The notes under the pieces were generated by a model. That model saw only the letters and a list, made by a program, of their open reading frames with translations. It had not been told where the DNA came from and searched no databases. A program made the translations under genes and the position numbers. 47,173 nucleotides of DNA from Natronolimnohabitans sp. A-GB9 (GTDB lineage Archaea; Halobacteriota; Halobacteria; Halobacteriales; Natrialbaceae), in assembly GCF_030848565.1 (NCBI RefSeq), contig NZ_JAVDDV010000022.1, positions 1 to 47,173 of the forward strand, in the 5' to 3' direction. Shown one piece after another: positions 17,021 through 25,115 of the stretch. How positions within the stretch are numbered: the first letter of the stretch is position 1; each line of letters starts with the position of its first letter.

Positions 17021-17893
17021 CTAGCCAAGCGTCACGACGGGGATCTCCGAGCGACGGACGACACGGGCCGTCGTGCTCCCGAGCAGTCGGCCCGTGCCGA
17101 CGGCTTCCCCCCGCGTTCCCATCGCGAGGAGGTCGGCGTCGACCCCGGGGGCGTACTCGAGCAGTTCCGCGGCGGGATCGCCCCGTCTGACGGTTGTCGT
17201 CACGTCGAGGTCCCGTTCGCGAGCCATCTCCGCGACCGTCTCGGTTGCATTGCGCCCGCCTTCCTCGAGTAGCCCGATGATGCTCCGTGGGGCGTCCTCG
17301 AGTGCGTACGTCGTCGTATCGACCACGTAGACGGCATACACTTCGGCGTCGTACCCTTCGGCGATGTCCAGCGCGTACTCGGCGGCACGCTCGGCGTCAT
17401 CACTGCCGTCCGTCGGGACGACGATCCGATCGTAGCCGTCGACGGCGTCGACGTCCGGGTCGTCGGTCAGCCGTACCGAAAGCACCGGGACGTCGGCGAG
17501 CGTGATCACGCGTTCGGTGGTACTACCCAGGCGAGCGCGGTCGGCGCCGGTCCTGCCGTGGGTCCCCATCACGATCATGTCGACGTCGTGCTCGTCGACG
17601 TAGGCGAGGATCTCCTCGTGGGGAACGCCCTCGCGGACCGCTCGAGCGGCGTCGACGCCGTGTTCCTCGGCCTGATCCGTGATGCGGATCGTCATCTCGC
17701 GGGCGCGTTTCTCGGACGCAGTCGAGAGTTCCTCCCGATCGTCGGCCGAGAGCGTCGCCGATCCGGACGGCGGATCGACGACCGAGAGCGCGTGGACGGC
17801 CCCACCGTGGGTCGTCGCGAGTTCGATCGCGTGGCCGATCGTCGCCTCGGCGCCGGGACTGCCGTCGGTCGGGACGAGTATCGTCTCGAGCAT
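17021..17893 (-). CDS. Tandem universal stress protein (two Usp domains)
   Basis: 290 residues, [22 protein letters not shown]. First domain ~1-145 with loop GTHGRTGADRARLGS, second ~150-290 beginning YDRIVVPTDGSDDAERAAEYA with loop GTRGEAVGTGRLLGS. Both loops keep the G-2x-G-9x-G-S residues, so both halves can bind ATP; the two domains would form an internal dimer. A dyad GTTCG-ACG-CGAAC (17901-17913) precedes the ATG. Tandem and same-strand with usp 17961. Confidence 0.92.
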   Translation of the reverse strand: MLETILVPTDGSPGAEATIGHAIELATTHGGAVHALSVVDPPSGSATLSADDREELSTASEKRAREMTIRITDQAEEHGVDAARAVREGVPHEEILAYVDEHDVDMIVMGTHGRTGADRARLGSTTERVITLADVPVLSVRLTDDPDVDAVDGYDRIVVPTDGSDDAERAAEYALDIAEGYDAEVYAVYVVDTTTYALEDAPRSIIGLLEEGGRNATETVAEMARERDLDVTTTVRRGDPAAELLEYAPGVDADLLAMGTRGEAVGTGRLLGSTTARVVRRSEIPVVTLG

Positions 17894-17900
17894 AGTGGTC

Positions 17901-17922
17901 GTTCGACGCGAACCAGTATCAA
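17901..17922 (-). promoter_or_regulatory. Dyad GTTCG-N3-CGAAC ahead of the double usp gene
   Basis: Perfect 5-bp inverted repeat (17901-17905 / 17909-17913), 8 nt upstream of the ATG at 17893, next to a TATA-like tgatactgg on the minus strand (17922-17914). Confidence 0.4.
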
Positions 17923-17960
17923 GCCTTCCCGTACTCGCGTCCGGTTGCTGGCAGCCGGTG

Positions 17961-18407
17961 TTATCGAAGCACGGTGACCGGGACCGGCGACCGCCGGGCG
18001 ACGGTCTCGGCGACGCTGCCAAAGAGGGGCCGGTCCGCATCGAGGCGGCCGTGAGAACCGACGACGACGTGGTCGACGTCCTCCTCGGTGGCGTACTCGA
18101 CGATGAGACGTGCGGGCTGGCCGATATCGGAGTCGGTCGTGACCGATCGATCGTCGTCGGCGGCGATTTCGCCGATCCGCTCGAAGAGTCGGTCCGTCTC
18201 CTCGGTGACGAACCGGTGCCACTCCTCGGAGCCGAGCATCGGTTCGTACACCGAGTCGAAGTCGTCGCGCGTTCCGTACTCGGGTTCGAACAGGTCGACG
18301 ACGTGATACGCCGTGACGTCTGCATCCGGAAACTCCTGGAGTGCATGACGCAGGGCACGCTCCGAGAGCGGCGAGCCGTCGACCGGGACGAGAACGTGGC
18401 GGGACAT
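17961..18407 (-). CDS. Universal stress protein (single domain)
   Basis: 148 residues, MSRHVLVPVDGSPLSERALRHA, with the insertion EYGTRDDFDSVYEPMLG and loop GSHGRLDADRPLFGS then VARRSPVPVTVLR. ATP-loop residues intact. 67 nt upstream of the double usp gene on the same strand, so an operon is possible although the latter has its own dyad. Its TATA box lies in the palindrome at 18431-18520. Confidence 0.92.
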   Translation of the reverse strand: MSRHVLVPVDGSPLSERALRHALQEFPDADVTAYHVVDLFEPEYGTRDDFDSVYEPMLGSEEWHRFVTEETDRLFERIGEIAADDDRSVTTDSDIGQPARLIVEYATEEDVDHVVVGSHGRLDADRPLFGSVAETVARRSPVPVTVLR

Positions 18408-18430
18408 GAACGCGGATTCGTCTCGAGAGC

Positions 18431-18439
18431 TAATATAGT
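18431..18439 (-). promoter_or_regulatory. Element-borne TATA box of the usp gene at 17961-18407
   Basis: actatatta on the minus strand, centred 27-28 nt from the ATG, inside the family C palindrome. Confidence 0.5.
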
Positions 18440-18520
18440 AACAACTGCAACGGTTTACACACTGATCGCCGATCCGTCTGGCGATCAGGTGTGCAATGAC
18501 TTGCAGTGGCTACTATAGTA
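18431..18520. repeat. Family C palindrome (MITE-like), about 90 bp
   Basis: Outer arms TAATATAGTAACAACTGCAA and TTGCAGTGGCTACTATAGTA; inner arms ACACTGATCGCC and GGCGATCAGGTGTG. It is unrelated at its ends to families A and B. The left arm, read on the minus strand, supplies ACTATATTA about 27 nt before the usp ATG at 18407. Confidence 0.8.
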
Positions 18521-18606
18521 CCGCTGGCGATTCTACGCGTTCGGTCCGAATCCGAACGGGGTCGGCCCGGGCGTGACGTTTTCCCCGACGCCGGCGAACG
18601 AGTCGT

Positions 18607-19242
18607 ATGGCGTCGATCGAACTCCCCGATCCCGAGCCCGAACTCGAGTCCGACGAGACGAGCAGCGTCGAACGAGCGATCGCGGACAGAGAGAGTCGCC
18701 GGTCGTTCGCCTCGAGACCGCTTGCACTCACGGACGTCTCACAGTTGCTGTGGGCCGCACAGGGGATCACCCACACCAGAGACGGAATCGCCATGCGGGC
18801 CACTCCCAGTGCCGGGACGACGTATCCACTCACCGCGTTTCTCGAGGTCGCACGTGACGGGAACGAAGAGCTGGCGCCCGGCTGCTACCGGTACGAGCCC
18901 GCTGCACACCGACTCGAGCGAACGCTCGAGGGGTCCGTCCACGAAGCGCTCACGCGGGCAGCGCTGGGCCAGGACGTCGTAAGAAACGCCCCGACGACGG
19001 TCGTGCTAACCGGCGCGTACGATCGGACGCGGCGACAGTATCCCGACCGCGGCGAACGATACGTCCACATGGAGGCCGGACACGCGGCCGAGAACGTCCA
19101 CCTCCTCTGTGAGTCTCGCGAGTTGAACTGCTGTCCAGTCGGCGCGTTTTCCGCTGGCGACGTCGCCGACGTCCTCGGGCTCCCGGATCGACTCGAGGCG
19201 CTGTACTTGCTTCCGGTCGGTCATCGGACGGGAGATCGCTGA
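18607..19242 (+). CDS. SagB/ThcOx-type nitroreductase-fold oxidoreductase
   Basis: 211 residues. FMN-binding nitroreductase fold: VERAIADRESRRSFASRPLALTDVSQLLWAAQGIT (22-56), RATPSAGTTYPLTAFLEV (FMN phosphate/ring contacts), then MEAGHAAENVHLLCESRELNCCPVGAF and LPDRLEALYLLPVGH. SagB-like proteins oxidise thiazolines in peptide natural products, but stand-alone copies without a YcaO partner, as here, have unknown substrates. Nitroreductase-fold proteins also belong to the mycobacterial dormancy regulon. Confidence 0.82.
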   Translation: MASIELPDPEPELESDETSSVERAIADRESRRSFASRPLALTDVSQLLWAAQGITHTRDGIAMRATPSAGTTYPLTAFLEVARDGNEELAPGCYRYEPAAHRLERTLEGSVHEALTRAALGQDVVRNAPTTVVLTGAYDRTRRQYPDRGERYVHMEAGHAAENVHLLCESRELNCCPVGAFSAGDVADVLGLPDRLEALYLLPVGHRTGDR

Positions 19243-19288
19243 CCGACCGATCGCTCGGACTGGCGGGACCGTCTCCGATCGTGGTCGG

Positions 19289-19401
19289 TCATACTGTCGG
19301 ACAGCAGTCAGTGCGCCGTCGGTCGCGAACGCGCGGCCGTCACCGTCGGGACGGCCGCAGTCGCGCGACCGATCGTCGACTCGTGCTGTCCAACAGTATC
19401 A
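19289..19401. repeat. Family B palindromic element, full length (113 bp)
   Basis: Ends TCATACTGTCGGACAGCAGT and GTGCTGTCCAACAGTATCA; centre CGGTCGCGAACGCGCGGCCG / CGGCCGCAGTCGCGCGACCG. The right TGA (minus strand) is the hsp20 stop. Nearly the inverse of the copy at 30570. Confidence 0.88.
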
Positions 19402-19854
19402 CTCGATGTCGATGGACCGTCCGTCGGGTTCACCCGGCTCTTTCTTGGGAAGCGTCACCGTGAGCACGCCGTTTTTGCACGTCGCCTCGATGGCCTCCTC
19501 GTCGACCGGTTCCGGGATGCGAACGGTACGGCTCATCGATCTTCGCGTTCGCTCGCTTTTGAGGTAGCGCTCTTCTGCATGCTCTTCGGTCTGTTCTTGC
19601 TCGCGTTCGGCGGCGATATACACCGTATCGTCGGCGAACCGGAGATCGATCTCGTCGGTCTCGAAGCCCGGCACGTCGGCCGTCAGCGTGAACTGATCGC
19701 CGTGGTCTGTCAGGTCGATCCCCATTGTCGAGACGCCGGACGTCGGCGCTCCGGACCGATCGGTGTCCCACATCTCCAGTAGCTCCTCGAACTGTCGTTG
19801 CATGCGCTTGAACTGGCGCTCGAGGTTCTCGAACGGATTCGTATCTGTCGCCAT
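19399..19854 (-). CDS. hsp20: Small heat-shock protein (Hsp20/alpha-crystallin)
   Basis: 151 residues. The helical N-terminus NPFENLERQFKRMQRQFEELLEMW is followed by the alpha-crystallin domain (about 45-140: MGIDLTDHGDQFTLTADVPGF, then IEATCKNGVLTVTLPKK) and a short tail with an I-x-I motif (SIDIE). ATP-independent holdase. TATA-like ggtttaacac on the minus strand (19910-19901) leaves a leader of about 25 nt containing a small GGGAG-TGT-CTCCC hairpin (19864-19876). The symbol is generic for the family. Confidence 0.93.
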   Translation of the reverse strand: MATDTNPFENLERQFKRMQRQFEELLEMWDTDRSGAPTSGVSTMGIDLTDHGDQFTLTADVPGFETDEIDLRFADDTVYIAAEREQEQTEEHAEERYLKSERTRRSMSRTVRIPEPVDEEAIEATCKNGVLTVTLPKKEPGEPDGRSIDIE

Positions 19855-19968
19855 GCGTATCCTGGGAGTGTCTCCCCCAGTTGAGACGGCGACGACGCTC
19901 GTGTTAAACCTTTCATGAGCTTCGGTTATGGGACGCGTCGAGACGTTCGAACTGATAGGCGACCAACA

Positions 19969-19976
19969 TTATACGT
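19969..19976 (+). promoter_or_regulatory. TATA box (ttatacgt)
   Basis: Lies 25-32 nt ahead of GTG 20001, which decides the start of the CofE-like fragment. Confidence 0.5.
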
Positions 19977-20000
19977 ATCTCGCCATGGTTGGTCACAGTC

Positions 20001-20468
20001 GTGAGCGAAATCACGTACCAGGGGCTGGATATCGGACTGCTGGACGGTGGTGAGGACCTCGTCGGGTTGATCCTCGAGGCGACCGACGACGGAACGACGA
20101 TACAGGACGACGACGTCCTCGTCGTCTCCTCGAAGGTCGTCTCGCTCGCCGAGGAGCGAATGGTCGCCCTCGAGCGCGTCCCCGTCTCCCCACGAGCGGA
20201 ACGGATCGCCGACGTAACGGGAATCGACCCCCGTGAAGTCGAACTCATACTGCGTGAGTCGACAGTCCTGGGTGCGATCCCGGTTGCCGACATCGCCAGC
20301 GACCGTCTAGAGGCGTCGGCCGCCGATCAAACGGAGCGTCCAGGTCAAACTGGCCGAACGACTCCCGTTTCCCCGCCGGTGATACTGTCGGAGAAGTCAC
20401 TGAAGATAATTCACCGAACGTATCGCAGATCGACGGGAACGCCCGTCATCGTTTTCCCCACACGGTGA
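20001..20468 (+). pseudogene. Truncated CofE-like (F420-0:glutamate ligase) N-terminal fragment
   Basis: 155 codons from GTG. Residues ~1-95 align in pattern with the CofE N-terminus: GLDIGLLDGGEDLVGLILEA, DDDVLVVSSKVVSLAEERMV, SPRAERIADVTGIDPREVELILRES. The rest of the ~250-residue enzyme, including the NAGID(x)SN region, is missing; instead a low-complexity stretch and a 21-nt family B fragment (20380-20400, read as VILSEKS) lead to the stop. It may be a decayed gene or a shortened paralogue. Followed after 15 nt by deoA on the same strand. Confidence 0.6.
20380..20400. repeat. Family B end fragment inside an open frame
   Basis: TGATACTGTCGGAGAAGTCAC; matches a family B left end for 13 bases and then diverges. 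Lies within the CofE-like fragment. Confidence 0.5.
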
Positions 20469-20483
20469 ATCCGTTACGGACGA

Positions 20484-21962
20484 ATGCAACTCGAGGCAAC
20501 GACGATCGATATCGGGACGAGCCGGCCCCTGGTCCTGTTAAACGGCATCGACGCGGACGAACTCGGTGCGCATCCCCTCGACCGCGTCCGGATCGAGTAC
20601 GACGGTGAGACGACGACGGGGATCGTCAAGCGAACCGACGAACTGGTCGCGCCAGGGACGGTCGGCATGACCGAACCGCTACACCACGTCCGCGGTGCGA
20701 TCGACGTCACGCTCGCCGGAACGCCCGGCTCCGTCCGATACGTCCGCAAGAAACTCGACGACGTCGAACTCGAGGCCCGCGAACTCGAGACGATCGTTCG
20801 GGACATCCACGAGAACCGCCTTTCGGACGTTGAACTCAGCGCCTACGTCTCGGCCGTCTACACGAACGGGTTCTCGCTCGAGGAGACGAAACATCTGACA
20901 CAGGCGATGAGCGACGTCGGGCAGCGGCTGACGTGGGACGCACCGATCGTCGCGGACAAACACTCGATCGGCGGCATCGCCGGCAACTGCGTGACGCCGA
21001 TCATGGTCGCGATCGTCACGGAGGCGGGACTGACGATGCCGAAAACCTCCTCGCGGGCAGTGACCTCCCCGGCGGGGACGGCCGACGTCATGGAAGTCTT
21101 CTGTGACGTCGAGTTCACGATGAACGAGATCGAGTCGATCGTCGCGGAGACCAACGGCTGTCTCGTCTGGGGCGGCGGCGTCGATCTCTCACCGGTCGAC
21201 GACGAGATCATCCGCGCCGAGAACCCCCTCTCGATCGACCCGCAGGGCCAGCTCATCGCCTCGGTGCTCTCGAAGAAACGAAGCGCCGGCTCGAATCACG
21301 TCGTAATCGACATCCCCTACGGCGAAGGGGCGAAAGTCGAGAGCCTCGTCGCCGCCCGCAAGCTGGCAGACGACTTCAAACGGGTCGGCGACCACCTCGA
21401 GATGGACATCAGCTGTGCGATCACCCACGGGACCGACCCGATCGGACGCGGCGTCGGTCCCCTCCTCGAGGCACGGGACGTCCTCTCGGTTCTCGAGGGT
21501 GAGGGGCCGGAGTCGCTCCGGCTGAAATCGCTCCGGCTCGCGGAGTTGCTGTTGGATCACTGTGGCGTCGACGCCTCGGCGACCGAGATCCTCGAGTCTG
21601 GGCGTGCACTCGAGCGATTTCGTCGGATCATCGAAGCCCAGAACGGCGACCCCGAAATCGAATCGGACGATCTAACCCCTGGCGAGGAGACACGAACGGT
21701 TCGTGCAGAACGGACCGGTATCGCGACGCGGGTCGACAACAGACAGCTCTGTGACCTCGCGCGGCGTGCGGGTGCGCCACTCGACGCTTGCGCCGGCGTC
21801 GTGATGCATCGGACCGCCGGCGACGAGGTCGACGCCGGCGATCGGCTCTATACGATCCACGCCGAGACGTCGGCCAAACTCGACGAGGCGTCGGCGCTTG
21901 CCGACCGACTCGAGCCGATTCGCGTCCGGAGCAAGGCGGACGCGCTCGTCGAACGGCGGTAG
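20484..21962 (+). CDS. deoA: AMP phosphorylase (thymidine phosphorylase family)
   Basis: 492 residues, the archaeal AMPpase length with an extra N-terminal domain (1-85) compared with bacterial thymidine phosphorylases. Catalytic/phosphate region: ADKHSIGGIAGNCVTPIMV (155-173), then KTSSRAVTSPAGTADVMEV and GGGVDLSPVDDE. Converts NMP plus phosphate to base plus ribose-1,5-bisphosphate in the archaeal nucleoside degradation route. The isomerase and RuBisCO that follow in that pathway are not in this window. Related phosphorylases accompany Hsp20/Usp clusters in bacteria. Confidence 0.9.
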   Translation: MQLEATTIDIGTSRPLVLLNGIDADELGAHPLDRVRIEYDGETTTGIVKRTDELVAPGTVGMTEPLHHVRGAIDVTLAGTPGSVRYVRKKLDDVELEARELETIVRDIHENRLSDVELSAYVSAVYTNGFSLEETKHLTQAMSDVGQRLTWDAPIVADKHSIGGIAGNCVTPIMVAIVTEAGLTMPKTSSRAVTSPAGTADVMEVFCDVEFTMNEIESIVAETNGCLVWGGGVDLSPVDDEIIRAENPLSIDPQGQLIASVLSKKRSAGSNHVVIDIPYGEGAKVESLVAARKLADDFKRVGDHLEMDISCAITHGTDPIGRGVGPLLEARDVLSVLEGEGPESLRLKSLRLAELLLDHCGVDASATEILESGRALERFRRIIEAQNGDPEIESDDLTPGEETRTVRAERTGIATRVDNRQLCDLARRAGAPLDACAGVVMHRTAGDEVDAGDRLYTIHAETSAKLDEASALADRLEPIRVRSKADALVERR

Positions 21963-22055
21963 CTAGTACCGGTCCACCCGTCGACTGCTGTGTCGAACCA
22001 ACCACACGGCAGGGTTGCGTAACGTACGATCCAGCAGCTCAGGCCTGGAAACGCC

Positions 22056-22550
22056 CTAGCCAGAATCGTCCGCGTCGTAGAACGTCTCGTGGGGATCGAG
22101 CGCCTCGAGTTTCGGCGGTGATGGGTCCCGGACGATGAACACGTCGTAGGACTCTTCGTCGGCGAGGTGGACGCCGACGCTGGTCAGCGGCGTCACGACG
22201 CGACCGACGTTGTCACTGCCGAGGAAGACGACGCTCGGTTCCTGCTCGACGACTAACTCCTCGATCCGATTCGCGAGGCGTGCTTCGGGTGGGAACTCTC
22301 GGATCCGTTCGTACTCGTAGGACGCATCCGGCGCGAGTGACCGGACCTGCTCGCGAAGCGCGTCGACGACGGCGTCGACGTCGTACGGTTCGTCGTCGGC
22401 GATCCAGCCCTTCTCACGCGCGTATTTTTTCCGTTCAGGAATCACGGAGACAGCCGTGACGTCTTCCTCGAGTGCGACGCTGTACTCGACGGCCCTGGCG
22501 AGAGCGGCCTGTGCGAGTGTCGATCCATCGAACGGCACGACGAACGTCAT
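22056..22550 (-). CDS. Universal stress protein-like, degenerate ATP loop
   Basis: 164 residues, MTFVVPFDGSTLAQAALARAVEYS and EDVTAVSVIPERKKYAREKGW. The Usp fold is recognisable but the usual G-2x-G-9x-G-S loop is replaced by LGSDNVGRVVTPLTSVG. It has an extended C-terminus (DPSPPKLEALDPHETFYDAD). Probably a non-ATP-binding subtype. TATA-like ttattg (22580-22571, minus strand) is 25-30 nt upstream. Confidence 0.8.
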   Translation of the reverse strand: MTFVVPFDGSTLAQAALARAVEYSVALEEDVTAVSVIPERKKYAREKGWIADDEPYDVDAVVDALREQVRSLAPDASYEYERIREFPPEARLANRIEELVVEQEPSVVFLGSDNVGRVVTPLTSVGVHLADEESYDVFIVRDPSPPKLEALDPHETFYDADDSG

Positions 22551-23396
22551 ACCTCACGTCTTTACTCCCTGAACAATAACTCCGCGGGATCGACCGAAGC
22601 GAGACGGCGGTCGCCGGGCGACATCGCTCGATACCGACGCGATCGGGTACCGAATAAATGTAAAGTCACCCATAGTTACGACTGTTTCGGCGTCGATAAT
22701 GGATCGTTTTCCACCACCGTGTATTACAGGGGTACCATCGTAATAGTGCTGAAAGTAAACCACCATATAGTGGGGAAATGAAGGTCGGTAGTCGAACGCA
22801 GTCGAAAGCATATCATACAAAACATATGGCATTAATGTTAATGGTTCGATATATGTTACGGACGGGCTACTCTCCGGCGGCGCCGATCGTTCGGTGGCTG
22901 ACGTTCGATCCAGGTCATGACTCGTATGGATTGGGTCAGTCGGCGCCGTCGACTCACACCTCTCTGCCGTACCCAGAGTAGCCACTGACCGGCAGTGCAC
23001 ACCCGATCGCCCGGGGAGCGCGGGTCGAGGCGACCACCGGAGCGAGCCCCGTGAACTGGCCGGCAGGGACCGACGTGACTCGTGAGCCCGCGAGTGGTGT
23101 GGGGAACAGGTTCGGTTGTTACTACCGGTGGGTCGAGACATCGATCCAGAACCCCGTCTCACTCGAGTCGATGGCGGGTCGAGTGACCGATCGGGACGGC
23201 AGCGCCACTCGTTGGTACGTCGACGAAAAGCAGTCTTGTCCCGCCACGAGTGGCACACGTGGCCGATCGGTGAGTCATCGCACACCTCCTACGGCCACTC
23301 ATACTGCCGGACAACACACTACACACCGATCGCACTCGAGACGCCCTCGCGGGACGACAGGCATCGCGACGCGATCGAATGGGCACTGATACTGCC
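22551..23396. other. Long intergenic region, no supported gene
   Basis: About 850 bp. 22640-22860 is conspicuously AT-rich (ataaatgtaaag, catatcatacaaaacatatgg, attaatgttaatgg) within GC-rich surroundings. A CCACCATATAGTGG imperfect palindrome (22750s) precedes an ATG at 22778 that opens a 67-codon frame of no recognised family. A family B end lies at 23299-23314. Frames on either strand have no protein-like composition. Looks like decayed foreign DNA or a regulatory island. Confidence 0.4.
23299..23314. repeat. Family B end fragment
   Basis: TCATACTGCCGGACAA; single arm. Confidence 0.6.
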
Positions 23397-23479
23397 GGAC
23401 AGCAGTCAGTACACCGTCGGTTCCGATGCGACTGTGACCCATCTTGCCGATCGCGTCGGGAACGCGGAAGACCGTTTCA
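23397..23479. repeat. Family B left end joined to an A-like right end
   Basis: TGATACTGCCGGACAGCAGT at the left; GGAAGACCGTTTCA at the right, whose TGA (minus strand) is the cupredoxin stop codon. The core is not closely similar to other copies. Confidence 0.6.
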
Positions 23480-23962
23480 CTCGGTTTCGACGTCGATGTC
23501 GCCGACCTGTGTCTCTTCGTGGTACCGACAGATATAGACGTCCATCTCCTCGGTGGCCTCGACGCCCTCGAGGGTCGTCTCCTCGCCTTCCTCCGACACG
23601 TCGTCGCTGACGTAGTCGTTGATGACCTCGTCGTCCTCGTCGCGAATCTCGAGGTTGTGCTCGACGCCGTCGCCGTTGACCCACCTGAAGTCGTACTCCT
23701 GGCCTTCGATCAGCGTGAGCGGCGGGTTCTCGATCCCCTCGATGAACTCCGGCTCGATACCCTCCCAGTGTTCGATAACCCCTTCGAAGTAAAACTCGTC
23801 GACCTCCTCCCACTCCTCGATATCGACATCCTCGAGGTCGTCTTCGGGCTCTTCGTCGTCGGGATCGTCGTCGTCATCCGGACAGCCGGCCAGCAGCGCA
23901 ATCCCACCAACGGTACCGAGTTTTACCATCGTGCGCCGCGAAAGGGTGTCGTTGTTCTCCAT
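23477..23962 (-). CDS. Tat-exported cupredoxin-like lipoprotein
   Basis: 161 residues. Tat motif SRRTMVKLG then lipobox LAGC (Cys27), followed by a very acidic linker (28-55). The C-terminal plastocyanin-like barrel has His102 (VEHNLEI), Cys145 and His148 (YICRYH); the position of the usual axial Met is Val153. Probably an anchored extracellular blue-copper-like protein, or a copper-binding relative with altered potential. Start at 23962 (MENNDTL); ATGs at 23971 and 23986 are in frame. Confidence 0.75.
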   Translation of the reverse strand: MENNDTLSRRTMVKLGTVGGIALLAGCPDDDDDPDDEEPEDDLEDVDIEEWEEVDEFYFEGVIEHWEGIEPEFIEGIENPPLTLIEGQEYDFRWVNGDGVEHNLEIRDEDDEVINDYVSDDVSEEGEETTLEGVEATEEMDVYICRYHEETQVGDIDVETE

Positions 23963-24017
23963 CGGAACCATCGACACCGTGACCACTGGTAAACCCCATT
24001 CACCACAGCGGTGACAG

Positions 24018-24066
24018 TCATACTGTCGGACAGCAGTCTGTCTATTTGAACGATAACGGACCGTCA
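24018..24066. repeat. Family B left end with A-like right end
   Basis: TCATACTGTCGGACAGCAGT at the left; CGGACCGTCA at the right. The right TGA (minus strand) is the usp stop. Shortened core. Confidence 0.6.
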
Positions 24067-24483
24067 GGCCGTCAACACCGGTCGATCCGCTTGCCGAACG
24101 ATACGTTCAGCGGTGCTGCCGATCTTACCGGGCCGTTCGTGGCTCTGACCCTGGAACCCGATCACGATCAGATCCGCGTCGATCTCGTCGGCCGCATCCT
24201 GGAGTTGCTCCCAGGGGCGGCCGTGACAGACGTCCCAGGTACAGTCGATGCCGAGGTTCTCCGCGCGATCGCTTAAATCCTCGAGCATCGCCGCGCCCTG
24301 GTCCTCGAGTCTGTCGATGACGATCTCGGCGCTGCTCAGTGCCGGCTCGCCGTATCGGTGCGTCTCGACGCAGTACATCGCGTGTATCTCGGCGTCGTAC
24401 CGGTCTGCGAGTTCGAAGGCGTGTTCGACTGCACGGTTCGCGGGATCGCTTCCATCGGTCGGAACGAGGATCGTATCGTACAT
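24064..24483 (-). CDS. Universal stress protein (single domain)
   Basis: 139 residues, [25 protein letters not shown], loop GFQGQSHERPGKIGS, ending VRQADRPVLTA. ATP-loop glycines kept. Same subgroup as 24646 (56 nt + element downstream of it); the two read in the same direction and may be recent duplicates. TATA-like ctattag lies ~29 nt upstream (24510-24519, minus strand). An ATG at 24498 is in frame. Confidence 0.92.
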   Translation of the reverse strand: MYDTILVPTDGSDPANRAVEHAFELADRYDAEIHAMYCVETHRYGEPALSSAEIVIDRLEDQGAAMLEDLSDRAENLGIDCTWDVCHGRPWEQLQDAADEIDADLIVIGFQGQSHERPGKIGSTAERIVRQADRPVLTA

Positions 24484-24565
24484 CGTAGGCGTATCCACGT
24501 CGGAGGGTTCCTAATAGTTCACAGTACGGTCGGTGATACGTTCGAGACGCGAGTCGCCACTCATC

Positions 24566-24648
24566 TCATACGGTCTCCTGTCGTCACCGCCCGTCACTCG
24601 CCGACCCCGTGTAGGATCGGCGGGCGAGCGGGACGGCCGTCCGTATCA
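24566..24648. repeat. Family A palindromic element, core I variant
   Basis: TCATACGGTCTCCTGTCGTC ... GGCCGTCCGTATCA; core CGCTCGCC-type variant shared with the fragment at 29422. The right TGA (minus strand) is the usp stop codon. Confidence 0.82.
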
Positions 24649-25056
24649 GGCCGTAATGACCGGTCGGTCGAGATATCTGACGACTCGCTCGGCAGTGCTG
24701 CCGATCTCGCCGCCGGGACCGGCGCCCAGTCCCCGGTTACCGAGCACGACCAGATCCGCGTCGATCTCGTCGGCGTAGTCGGCGATCTCGCGATGCGGGC
24801 GGCCGCTGCGGATCTCGGTCGATACGTCGACGTCCGCCTCCGTCGCGAGGTCGTCGAGGAGATCCCGACCACGCGACTCGAGGTCGTCGACGACCTCACC
24901 TTCGTCGGCGACCATCGAACTGCCGTATCGACTGGTGTCGACGACGTAGATCCCGTGGAGGGTGGCGTCGAACGTCGAAGCGAGGTCGAGCGCGTGCTCT
25001 GTCGCACGGCTCGCCGGTTCGCTCCCGTCGGTCGAAACGAGGATCGTCTCGTACAT
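24646..25056 (-). CDS. Universal stress protein (single domain)
   Basis: 136 residues, MYETILVSTDGSEPASRATEHALDL, loop GNRGLGAGPGGEIGS, ending VRYLDRPVITA. Clear TATA box gttatatatccc (25084-25094, minus strand) and a perfect 8-bp palindrome GTAGCTAC (25063-25070) between it and the ATG. Together with 24064 it forms a pair of close paralogues. Confidence 0.92.
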   Translation of the reverse strand: MYETILVSTDGSEPASRATEHALDLASTFDATLHGIYVVDTSRYGSSMVADEGEVVDDLESRGRDLLDDLATEADVDVSTEIRSGRPHREIADYADEIDADLVVLGNRGLGAGPGGEIGSTAERVVRYLDRPVITA

Positions 25057-25062
25057 GAACGT

Positions 25063-25094
25063 AGCTACCTCACCACCGACTGGGATATATAACT
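25063..25094 (-). promoter_or_regulatory. usp promoter: TATA box plus GTAGCTAC palindrome
   Basis: TATA gttatata (25094-25084 on the minus strand) about 28 nt from the ATG; palindrome at 25063-25070, 6 nt from the ATG. Confidence 0.5.
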
Positions 25095-25115
25095 TCGGTC
25101 AGTGATACGCGACAG

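Noticed and set aside
18607-19242. Part of a thiazole/oxazole peptide cluster (SagB with YcaO)
   Set aside because: No YcaO, E1-like or precursor peptide gene is nearby; better seen as a stand-alone nitroreductase.
22554-23285. 243-codon minus-strand frame
   Set aside because: Composition is Ser/Arg/Pro-rich at first and then AT-derived, with no recognisable motif and no promoter; not protein-like.
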